Assembly (NCBI RefSeq): GCF_947488465.1
Contig: NZ_CANKZA010000003.1
Span: forward strand, 248,001 to 312,000
Source: an uncultured Microbacterium sp.
Lineage (GTDB): Bacteria > Actinomycetota > Actinomycetes > Actinomycetales > Microbacteriaceae
Reading direction: 5' to 3'
Length of the DNA: 64,000 bases
The notes under the pieces were generated by a model. It saw only the letters and a program-made list of their open reading frames with translations, did not search any database and had not been told where the DNA came from. This document shows, one piece after another, positions 37,649 to 44,990 of this stretch; the first letter of the stretch is position 1; every line of letters begins with the position of its first letter. The translations under genes and the position numbers were made by a program.

Positions 37649-37668
37649 ATACCCCTGGGGGGTATTAT
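37649..37668 (+). promoter_or_regulatory. CsoR-type copper operator and -10 box
   Basis: ATACCCC-TGG-GGGGTAT (37649-37665) is the GC-rich palindrome typical of CsoR copper-sensing repressors. It overlaps TATTAT (37663-37668), a good -10 box, so bound repressor would block copZ-copA. csoR itself is not in the window. Confidence 0.8.
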
Positions 37669-37715
37669 GGGTGTCATCGTTTAAGCGGCATCCGCTCGTA
37701 CGCACAGGAGATGAC

Positions 37716-37925
37716 ATGACGAACCAGACCTTCGAAATCACCGGTATGACCTGCGGCCACTGCGCGGCCGCCGTGACGCGCGAGGTGCGTGGCGTCGCGG
37801 GCGTCGACGATATCGCCGTCGATGTGGCGGCGGGCACCCTCACCGTCTCGACCGACGGCACGCGTGACGCAGAGATCGCCGCCGCGGTCAGCGAGGCCGG
37901 CTACACCCTGGTCGGTCGGAAGTGA
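37716..37925 (+). CDS. copZ: Copper chaperone (heavy-metal-associated domain)
   Basis: 69 residues with the metal-binding GMTCGHCAAAVTREV motif. Delivers Cu(I) to the adjacent ATPase. AGGAG precedes the ATG at 37716. The copA start overlaps its last codon. Confidence 0.93.
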   Translation: MTNQTFEITGMTCGHCAAAVTREVRGVAGVDDIAVDVAAGTLTVSTDGTRDAEIAAAVSEAGYTLVGRK

Positions 37926-40177
37926 CCGCGCCCCGCACCGATGAGCGGACCGAGGCCGTCCTCGACATCGAAGGGATGACCTGCGCCAGCTGCGTCGCGC
38001 GGGTGGAGAAGCGCCTCAGTCGCGTGGACGGCGTCGAGGCCACGGTGAATCTCGCGACGGAGACGGCGCGCGTCAGCTTCCCGGCGACACTCGACGAGGA
38101 AGAGCTCGTACAGGCCGTCCGTGCGGCGGGCTACGACGCCGTCGTACGCACGCGTGTCCTCCCGGACCAGAGGCGTGCCGCCGTCGACACCCACGAGCAC
38201 GACCACGGCGATGTCCCCGGGCGCACGACGCTGAAGACCCGGCTGATCGTCAGTGCGGCGCTCGCGGTGCCCGTGATCGCCGTGAGCATGGTGCCCGCGT
38301 GGCAATTCCCCGGCTGGCAGTGGGTCGCCCTCGCACTCACCACGCCGATCGTCGTGTGGGGCGGCTGGCCCTTCCACCGCGCGACGTTCGCGGCGGGGCG
38401 TCACGGTGCGATGACGATGGACACGCTGATCACCCTCGGCACCGGCGCGGCCTATCTGTGGAGCGTGTGGGCGATGCTCTTCGGCACCGCAGGGCGCATC
38501 GGTCTCACCCACGATGCGAACCTCTTCGGCCCTGTCCATGACCCGAGTGCGCTCGTGTATTTCGAAGTCAGCGCAGCCGTCACGGTGTTCCTGTTGCTCG
38601 GTCGGTTCGTCGAACAGCGCTCGAAGCGCCGGGCGGGGGCCGCGGTGCAGGCGTTGCTGGCGCTGTCGGCAGCCGACGTCGACCTGATCGACGGCACCCG
38701 GATCCCGGTGGAGGACCTGCGTGTCGGTGATGCCTTCGTCACGCGCCCGGGCGAGAAGGTCGCCTCTGATGGCCGGGTCGTCGAGGGGCGCGCATCCGTC
38801 GATCAGAGCATGCTGACCGGTGAGGCGGCACCCGTCGAGGTCGGCCCGGGCGATGTCGTCACGGGCGGCACTCTCGCCGTCGACGGCCGACTGATCGTCA
38901 CCGCCACCTCGGTGGGCCCCGATACGCGACTCGCGCACATGGCGCGACTGGTCGAAGACGCCCAGGCCGGAAAGAGCCGGGTGCAACGTCTCGCCGACCG
39001 TATCTCGGCGGTGTTCGTCCCGATTGTGATCGCACTGTCGATCCTGACGTTGCTCACGTGGGTTCTCGCCGGGGGAGGCATCGCGGCCGGATTCACCGCC
39101 GCCGTCGCCGTCCTCATCATCGCCTGCCCGTGTGCTCTCGGACTCGCCACGCCGATCGCGATTCTGGTGGGCACGGGGCGGGGCGCGCAGTTGGGCATCC
39201 TCATCACGGGCCCCGAAGCACTCGAGAGCGCCGATCGCATCGACACCGTCATCCTCGACAAGACCGGCACCGTGACCACGGGAGAAATGAGCGTGCGCGG
39301 TATCGAGGTTCTCGACGAGGGCACGGATGCCGATACCGTCGCCCGACGGGTCGCTGCGCTCGAGCAGGCATCCGAGCATCCCGTCGCGCGGGCGCTCGCC
39401 GCACTGAGCGAATCGCCGGCATCCGTCACCGACTTCACCGGTCACGCCGGACGGGGGGTCACCGGGGTCGTCGAGGGGCGCGTGGTCTTCGCCGGTCGCC
39501 CGGACTTTGCCGAAGCGCTGACCGGCACCGCGTCCGACGCTGCGGCGTCCGCCGTCCGCCGTGCGGAAGAGGCCGGAGCGACCGCGGTCGTCGCGGGGTG
39601 GGACGGGCGCGTCCGCGCCGTCGTGAGCGTCGCCGACACCGTCCGCCCCGACAGCGCCGCAGCCGTGGCGCACCTGCAGGATCTCGGGCTCAAGGTGCTG
39701 CTCCTCACCGGTGACAACGCCGGCGCCGCGGCCACAGCGGCCCGCGCCGCGGGCATCGACGATGTGATCTCCGGCGTCCTTCCCGAGGGGAAGGTCGACG
39801 AGATCCGCCGTCTACAGACGGAAGGTCGGCGCGTCGCCATGATCGGGGACGGCATCAACGACGCCGCGGCGCTCGCCACCGCCGACCTCGGGATCGCGAT
39901 GGGGGGCGGGACGGATGCCGCGGTCCACGCGAGTGACATCGCCGTGACGGGCATCGGGCTCACTCCGGTGGTCACCGCGATCCGACTGAGCCGCCGGACG
40001 ATGGCGATCATCCGCGGCAACCTGTTCTGGGCTTTCGCCTACAACGTCGCGGCGCTCCCGCTGGCGGCGCTGGGCCTGCTCAATCCGATGATCGCGGGCG
40101 CGGCGATGGCGTTCTCCAGCGTCTTCGTGGTGCTCAACAGCCTGCGTCTGCGGGCGGCTCCGGGTCGGGCGCGCTAG
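37922..40177 (+). CDS. copA: Copper-exporting P1B-type ATPase
   Basis: 751 residues: one N-terminal HMA domain (GMTCASC, Cys 21 and 24), eight membrane helices, the transmembrane CPC motif (IIACPCALGLATP, about residue 401), phosphorylation site DKTGTVTTGE (about residue 446), HP dipeptide in ASEHPVARAL, and the hinge GDGINDAAALATADLGIAMG. CPC plus one HMA fits Cu(I) export. Four-base overlap with copZ. Its stop codon lies inside the -10 box of the following helicase gene. Confidence 0.95.
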   Translation: MTAPRTDERTEAVLDIEGMTCASCVARVEKRLSRVDGVEATVNLATETARVSFPATLDEEELVQAVRAAGYDAVVRTRVLPDQRRAAVDTHEHDHGDVPGRTTLKTRLIVSAALAVPVIAVSMVPAWQFPGWQWVALALTTPIVVWGGWPFHRATFAAGRHGAMTMDTLITLGTGAAYLWSVWAMLFGTAGRIGLTHDANLFGPVHDPSALVYFEVSAAVTVFLLLGRFVEQRSKRRAGAAVQALLALSAADVDLIDGTRIPVEDLRVGDAFVTRPGEKVASDGRVVEGRASVDQSMLTGEAAPVEVGPGDVVTGGTLAVDGRLIVTATSVGPDTRLAHMARLVEDAQAGKSRVQRLADRISAVFVPIVIALSILTLLTWVLAGGGIAAGFTAAVAVLIIACPCALGLATPIAILVGTGRGAQLGILITGPEALESADRIDTVILDKTGTVTTGEMSVRGIEVLDEGTDADTVARRVAALEQASEHPVARALAALSESPASVTDFTGHAGRGVTGVVEGRVVFAGRPDFAEALTGTASDAAASAVRRAEEAGATAVVAGWDGRVRAVVSVADTVRPDSAAAVAHLQDLGLKVLLLTGDNAGAAATAARAAGIDDVISGVLPEGKVDEIRRLQTEGRRVAMIGDGINDAAALATADLGIAMGGGTDAAVHASDIAVTGIGLTPVVTAIRLSRRTMAIIRGNLFWAFAYNVAALPLAALGLLNPMIAGAAMAFSSVFVVLNSLRLRAAPGRAR

Positions 40178-40180
40178 ACT
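40175..40180 (+). promoter_or_regulatory. -10 box for the helicase transcript
   Basis: TAGACT overlaps the copA stop codon. Transcription starting near 40187 would produce a leader of about 160 bases before the helicase ATG. Confidence 0.45.
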
Positions 40181-40201
40181 GGCGCCGAGGGCCCGTCCCG
40201 T

Positions 40202-40276
40202 CTGTCGCCGCAGCTCGCTGAAGTGAGTACCCGCAGCCGGGTGGAACGATCCTCGTGTATTCCCCCGCGGCGACAG
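40202..40276 (+). ncRNA. Structured 5' leader upstream of the helicase gene
   Basis: A 10-bp closing stem (40202-40211 with 40267-40276, CTGTCGCCGC/GCGGCGACAG) encloses three hairpins: CTCGC-TGAA-GTGAG (40214-40227), ACCCG-CAGC-CGGGT (40229-40242) and GGAA...TTCC with an inner ACGA/TCGT (40243-40263). This is a compact four-way junction of 75 bases. I recognise no riboswitch class. The rest of the leader (40277-40349) is GC-rich with further short palindromes. Confidence 0.55.
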
Positions 40277-40349
40277 TCGCGGACTCCGACCGACCGGTCG
40301 CGCAGGCCGGTTCCGCCGGCTCTCACCGGCATCCACGCTCAGGAGGAGC

Positions 40350-42512
40350 ATGCCGCCCACGGCATCCACCGCATCCGCTCAGCGCGCGTCAACCAGACGA
40401 CGCAAGAGCTCTCCGGCGCGACGCGACGATGACGCGCCGCTGATCCCGATCCTTGCGCGCAAGGTGCGCGAGGTCGAGGCCAAGGCCCAGCGCGGCAAGC
40501 TCGGTCCGACGAACCGCGTGAAGTTCCAGGTGATCGCCTTCCTCGTCCGTGAGGAGCGCGCCCGGGTCAAAGCCGATGAGTCGGTACCCGCCGGTGCGCG
40601 CGCCGAACTCCTCAAGCGGCTCGACGGCGTCGCCACGATCCTCGCCAAGACCGCCGCGCGCGACACCTCGCTCATTCAGCTGCTCGAGGTCGATCAGGCC
40701 ACGACGCCAGTCGCCAAGCGCATGCGGCGCGATTGGCTGCTGGAATCCGGCGCCGAACTCGCCGAAGACGAGCTCATCATCACCGACGTCGCCCCCGTGC
40801 AGACCCAGGTCGTGCCTGCGGCGCTTGCGGAACGCCAGGTCATCCCCGCCCAGATCGAGGCTCGACGGGAAGCGAATCCGTTCCTCGCGCCCGATGTGGC
40901 GTTGCGTGCGCCGGCATCCACCGCCCGTCGACGCCTGGACGGCTGGGAGCTGATGGGGCCGCTGTACAAAGCATTCGAAACGGGTGCCGGCGGTTCGGCG
41001 GCATCCATGGAGTTGCCGCCCGTCCCCGAGTTCGATCGACTGTCGCCCAAGGGCCTGGAGATCATGCCGCACCAGTCGCGGTTCCTCGAGGCCGTCCGCT
41101 GCGGGCACCGATCGTTCCTCCTGGCCGACGAACCGGGCCTCGGCAAGACCGCCCAGTCGGTCCTGGCGGCATCCATCGCGGATGCGTACCCGCTGCTGGC
41201 TGTCGTCCCCAACGTCGTCAAGATGAACTGGGCCCGCGAGGTCGAACGGTGGACGCCGCAGCGGCGCGCGACCGTGATCTCCGGCGATGGCGGCGACATC
41301 GATGCGTTCGCCGACGTGTTCATCGTCAACTACGAGGTGCTCGACCGGCACTTGGCGTGGCTCAGCTCGATCGGGCTCAAGGGGATGGTCGTCGACGAGG
41401 CGCACTTCATCAAGAACCTCACGTCGCAACGGTCGCAGAACGTCCTGGGGCTCGCCGCCCGCATCCGCGAACAGGTCCGCGATCCGCTCATGCTCGCCCT
41501 CACGGGTACCCCGCTGATCAACGACGTCGAGGACTTCGACGCCATTTGGCGGTTCCTCGGGTGGACCAACGGGGAGAAGCCCGGCCCCGAGCTCATGGAA
41601 CGTCTCGACGCGACGGGCCTCACGCCCGCCGACAAGGCGTTCTATCCCGAGGCGCGTGACGCCGTCATCTCGCTCGGCATCGTCCGACGCAAGAAGAAGG
41701 ACGTCGCGGCCGACCTGCCCGACAAACTCGTGGCGGATCTTCCGGTGGAGCTCGACGACGACTTCGGTCGTTCGATTCGGGCGGCCGAACGGGAGCTGGG
41801 TGACCGCATGGCGGTGAAGTACCGCCGGATCATCGAGGCGCGCGGCGACAAGGTCTTCCGCGGCGAGTTCGACGAGGACATCGTGCGCCTCGTCGCGCAC
41901 GGCGAGCTCGAGGATTCCAAAGCGACCGGCACCGGCGGCGACAACGTGTTCACGATGGTGCGCAAGATCGGCCAGGCCAAGGCCCTCCTGGCGGCGGACT
42001 ACGCGGTGCAGCTGCAGCGCTCGGTCGGCAAGGTCGTGTTCTTTGCGAAGCACATCGACGTGATGGATGCCGCCGAAGCCCACTTCGCTGCGGCGGGGCT
42101 GCGGACGATCTCGATCCGTGGTGACCAGACGACTCCCGCTCGCCAGCTCGCGATCGACGCGTTCAACAACGATCCAGGGGTCGCGATCGCCGTGTGCTCG
42201 CTGACAGCTGCCGGCGTCGGTCTCAACATGCAAGCGGCCTCCAACGTCGTCCTCGCCGAGCTCAGCTGGACCGCCGCCGAGCAGACGCAGGCCATCGACC
42301 GCGTGCACCGCATCGGCCAGGATGAGCCCGTCACGGCGTGGCGGATCATCGCCGCGCACACGATCGACACGAAGATCGCCGAACTGATCGACTCGAAGCA
42401 GGGGCTGGCTGCCCGCGCGCTCGACGGCGAGCAGCTCGACCCCACCTCGAGCGATTCGGTGCAGATGTCGGCCCTCATGCACCTGCTGCGTCAGTCGCTC
42501 GGTTCACGCTGA
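40350..42512 (+). CDS. SNF2-family DEAD/DEAH helicase
   Basis: 720 residues. After a basic, disordered start (about 35 residues) and a helical N-terminal domain, the ATPase core shows Walker A LADEPGLGKTAQS (about residue 258), DEAH in VVDEAHFIKN, TGTPLIND, and the helicase C-terminal motifs SLTAAGVGLNMQAAS and QAIDRVHRIGQDEPV. The last is characteristic of SNF2 proteins of the RapA/SMARCAL1 kind. Possible roles are RNA polymerase recycling or nucleic-acid remodelling. AGGAGG lies just before ATG. Confidence 0.9.
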   Translation: MPPTASTASAQRASTRRRKSSPARRDDDAPLIPILARKVREVEAKAQRGKLGPTNRVKFQVIAFLVREERARVKADESVPAGARAELLKRLDGVATILAKTAARDTSLIQLLEVDQATTPVAKRMRRDWLLESGAELAEDELIITDVAPVQTQVVPAALAERQVIPAQIEARREANPFLAPDVALRAPASTARRRLDGWELMGPLYKAFETGAGGSAASMELPPVPEFDRLSPKGLEIMPHQSRFLEAVRCGHRSFLLADEPGLGKTAQSVLAASIADAYPLLAVVPNVVKMNWAREVERWTPQRRATVISGDGGDIDAFADVFIVNYEVLDRHLAWLSSIGLKGMVVDEAHFIKNLTSQRSQNVLGLAARIREQVRDPLMLALTGTPLINDVEDFDAIWRFLGWTNGEKPGPELMERLDATGLTPADKAFYPEARDAVISLGIVRRKKKDVAADLPDKLVADLPVELDDDFGRSIRAAERELGDRMAVKYRRIIEARGDKVFRGEFDEDIVRLVAHGELEDSKATGTGGDNVFTMVRKIGQAKALLAADYAVQLQRSVGKVVFFAKHIDVMDAAEAHFAAAGLRTISIRGDQTTPARQLAIDAFNNDPGVAIAVCSLTAAGVGLNMQAASNVVLAELSWTAAEQTQAIDRVHRIGQDEPVTAWRIIAAHTIDTKIAELIDSKQGLAARALDGEQLDPTSSDSVQMSALMHLLRQSLGSR

Positions 42513-42577
42513 AACGGTGTCCGCGCGGCCGGTCTTTTTGCCGGTCGTGCGGATGGCCGTGCGGTGCTCCGGAGCGA

Positions 42578-42583
42578 TAGTGT
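42578..42583 (+). promoter_or_regulatory. -10 box of pfkA
   Basis: TAGTGT about 50 bases before the pfkA ATG; AAAGGA near the start acts as Shine-Dalgarno. Confidence 0.4.
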
Positions 42584-42634
42584 CGGGGGAGGCAGCGACG
42601 CCGTACGCAGATCACTGAAACAAAGGATCCCCAC

Positions 42635-43663
42635 ATGAAGATCGGCATCCTCACGAGCGGCGGCGATTGCCCCGGACTGAACGCCGTCATCCGCGGTCTC
42701 GTGCTCAAGGGCACGACCACCTACAACGTCGAGTTCGTCGGCATCCGCGACGGCTGGCGTGGCGTCGTCGACGGCGACTTCTTCCCGCTCACCCGGCACG
42801 AGGTCAAGGGCCTCTCCAAGGTCGGCGGCACCATCCTCGGCACGAGCCGCACGAACCCGTACGAGGGCCCGCGCGGCGGCGCCGAGAACATCAAGGCCAC
42901 GATGTACGGGCACCGGCTCGACGGCATCGTCGCGATCGGCGGCGAGGGCACCCTCGCGGCTGCGAACCGCCTGTACAACGACGGCATCAACGTCATGGGT
43001 GTGCCCAAGACGATCGACAACGACCTTCGGGCGACCGACTACTCGTTCGGGTTCGACACCGCCGTGAACATCGCCACCGAGGCGATGGACCGCCTGCGGA
43101 CCACCGGTGATTCGCACCAGCGCTGCATGGTGGCCGAGGTCATGGGCCGTCACGTCGGCTGGATCGCCCTCCACTCCGGCATCGCCGCGGGCGCCCATGT
43201 CATCTGCATCCCCGAGGTTCCGATGTCGCTCGACGAGATCACCGCGCAGGTGCAGAAGGCCCACGATCGCGGCCGCGCGCCGCTGATCGTCGTCTCGGAG
43301 GGCTTCACGCTCTCCGGGATGGACGAGGCCTACAGCGACAAGGGGCTCGACGCGTTCAACCGCCCGCGCCTCGGGGGGATCAGCGAGATCCTCGCGCCCG
43401 AGATCGAGCGCATCACCGGCATCGAGACACGTGCGACGGTCCTCGGCCATATCCAGCGCGGCGGGTCGCCGTCGGCGTTCGACCGTGTCCTGGCGACCCG
43501 GCTGGGCCTGCACGCCGCGGATGCGGTCGTCGAGGGCGGGTGGGGCCAGATGGTGTCGATGAAGGGCACTGACATCGTCCGTGTCCCCTTCGAAGAGGCC
43601 CTCGGTGAGCTCAACACCGTCCCGATCTATCGCTACGAAGAGGCCGCCGCCCTCTTCGGCTGA
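42635..43663 (+). CDS. pfkA: 6-phosphofructokinase
   Basis: 342 residues. Commits fructose 6-phosphate to glycolysis. LTSGGDCPGLNAVIRG, IGGEGTLAAA, GVPKTIDNDL and GHIQRGGSPSAFDR are visible. Gly at position 105 (GGEGT) rather than Asp points to ATP as donor, while Lys125 (PKTIDND) is the residue usual in PPi-type and in some actinobacterial ATP enzymes; this Gly/Lys combination is known from Streptomyces ATP-PFK. It is followed immediately by the repeat module at 43675. Confidence 0.95.
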   Translation: MKIGILTSGGDCPGLNAVIRGLVLKGTTTYNVEFVGIRDGWRGVVDGDFFPLTRHEVKGLSKVGGTILGTSRTNPYEGPRGGAENIKATMYGHRLDGIVAIGGEGTLAAANRLYNDGINVMGVPKTIDNDLRATDYSFGFDTAVNIATEAMDRLRTTGDSHQRCMVAEVMGRHVGWIALHSGIAAGAHVICIPEVPMSLDEITAQVQKAHDRGRAPLIVVSEGFTLSGMDEAYSDKGLDAFNRPRLGGISEILAPEIERITGIETRATVLGHIQRGGSPSAFDRVLATRLGLHAADAVVEGGWGQMVSMKGTDIVRVPFEEALGELNTVPIYRYEEAAALFG

Positions 43664-43674
43664 CCCCTCTCCGT

Positions 43675-43767
43675 TGTCCCACTTGGGGCATGCCTTGTCC
43701 CACTTTCGGTAGACCCTGTCCCACTTGTGGTCGATTTTGACGCCAGAAACCAACCACAAGTGGGACA
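43675..43767. repeat. Left 93-bp repeat module of the DUF559 unit
   Basis: TGTCCCACTT occurs at 43675, 43696 and 43717, exactly 21 bp apart. The third copy opens a hairpin whose 15-bp arms are 43717-43731 and 43753-43767 (loop 21 bases). The module begins 12 bases after pfkA. Its mirror image lies at 44873-44965. Confidence 0.9.
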
Positions 43768-43883
43768 TGGGTCGGTTGTGATGTGGCTGCGGAGCTTCCT
43801 CCACAATGTGAGGCCTCGCCGCGTCATCCACCGATCGTGGCCCACGGTGCCTGCTCGGCGGGCGCATAGGCGACGATGGGCGG

Positions 43884-44798
43884 ATGCCGGCATCCGACGA
43901 TCCTGCCGTACTCCTTCCGGCGGCGTTCACTGTTGCGCACGCGCGCGCAGCCGGGGTTGAGCGAGGGCGACTGCGCGGGGCAGCCTTCACCACCCCGTTC
44001 CATTCCGTCCGAGTGCGGGGCGCCGTGGAGGCGAATTCGCTCGCGGCCTCGTGTCTCGCATTCGCGCCGCGGTTGACGGACGGACAGTTCTTCAGCCATG
44101 AGACGGCGCTCGCTCTGCTCGGCGTGCCGATGCCGGAGTGGCCTTATCGGCCGGCGGTGCATGTGTCCGCGTACCGTCCCGCACGCGAGCCACGCACCCG
44201 CGGTGTCACCGGACATCGGCTGCAGCTTCGTGAACCGGCGTTCGCGGTCATCGGCGGTCTACCGATCGAGGATCCGGTGCGCGCATGGCGGCAGGTGGGG
44301 AGGCTATGGAGCTTCGCCGATCTGGTCGCAGCGGCTGACTTCCTCATCTCCGGGGATCGTCCTCTCGCGGCGGTCGAGGATCTGCGCGCCGAGATCGCCA
44401 CCATGGGCGATGTGCGTAGCGGCATCCTCGCCCGCTCGTTACGCGCCGTGCGCTTCGGTGTGCGGTCGCCGCGTGAAACGCGACTGCGGCTCCTGCTCGG
44501 GGATGCGGGATTTCCAGAGCCGGACGTGGGCTGGAATCTCTTCGACGACCGGGGCGAGTTCGTCGCTGAACTCGACCTGGCGTTTCCGCGCTATCGCGTG
44601 GCGATCGAATACGATGGTCGCGTGCACGCGGAGGATGCCGCACAGTTCGCACGGGATGCGGACCGGTGGGCTGCGATCCGGGACATGGGGTGGGACCACC
44701 GGCGAGTGCTGTCGCATCACATCGGCAAGGGTGGACGTGCCGCCATAGCGATTGCCCGCGATGCACTCACACGCGCCGGGTGGACGCCGGGACGCTGA
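43884..44798 (+). CDS. DUF559-type protein with Vsr-like nuclease domain
   Basis: 304 residues. The N-terminal half has an AbiEi/transcription-regulator-like layout (FTVAHARAAGVERGRLRGAAF, SHETALALLGVP, VTGHRLQL, IEDPVRAWRQ). The C-terminal half ends in a PD-(D/E)XK-like fold: Asp in AELDLAFPRYR, Glu and Asp in VAIEYDGRVHAEDAAQF, then DRWAAIRDMGWDHRRVLSHH. This is the common actinobacterial DUF559 architecture, related to very-short-patch-repair endonucleases; activity is unproven. The start ATG 43884 has no clear Shine-Dalgarno. The gene is enclosed by two 93-bp inverted modules. Confidence 0.8.
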   Translation: MPASDDPAVLLPAAFTVAHARAAGVERGRLRGAAFTTPFHSVRVRGAVEANSLAASCLAFAPRLTDGQFFSHETALALLGVPMPEWPYRPAVHVSAYRPAREPRTRGVTGHRLQLREPAFAVIGGLPIEDPVRAWRQVGRLWSFADLVAAADFLISGDRPLAAVEDLRAEIATMGDVRSGILARSLRAVRFGVRSPRETRLRLLLGDAGFPEPDVGWNLFDDRGEFVAELDLAFPRYRVAIEYDGRVHAEDAAQFARDADRWAAIRDMGWDHRRVLSHHIGKGGRAAIAIARDALTRAGWTPGR

Positions 44799-44872
44799 AC
44801 GCCGATCAGTGGCCGGCGCGCAGCCCGTCGCGCGCTTGTCTCGCCGACTGGCCGCCGTCGCCGCAGACAGCA

Positions 44873-44965
44873 TGTCCCAAAAGTGGCTGAATGTGCGCGC
44901 CGAAACCAGCCACAAGTGGGACACGCCCCGCCCGAAGTGGGACACACACCGCCCGAAGTGGGACG
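44873..44965. repeat. Right 93-bp repeat module of the DUF559 unit
   Basis: Mirror image of the left module: a 51-base hairpin unit (44873-44923; arms of 16 with three central mismatches, loop 19), then AAGTGGGACA at 44914, 44935 and 44956 (last copy ends in G), again exactly 21 bp apart. Hairpin loops of the two modules share GAAACCA. It ends 25 bases before the S9 peptidase stop codon. Confidence 0.9.
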
Positions 44966-44990
44966 AGCACGCGTCCCGCGGCGGCGGGGG

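Noticed and set aside
40214..40266. T-box riboswitch, suggested by GGGTGGAAC
   Set aside because: The T-box core, specifier loop and terminator are not present, and the downstream gene is a helicase rather than an aminoacyl-tRNA or amino-acid gene.
43675..43767. CRISPR-like array
   Set aside because: Repeats are only 10 bp with 11-bp spacers, three copies, mirrored on the other side of a gene, and no cas genes are present.
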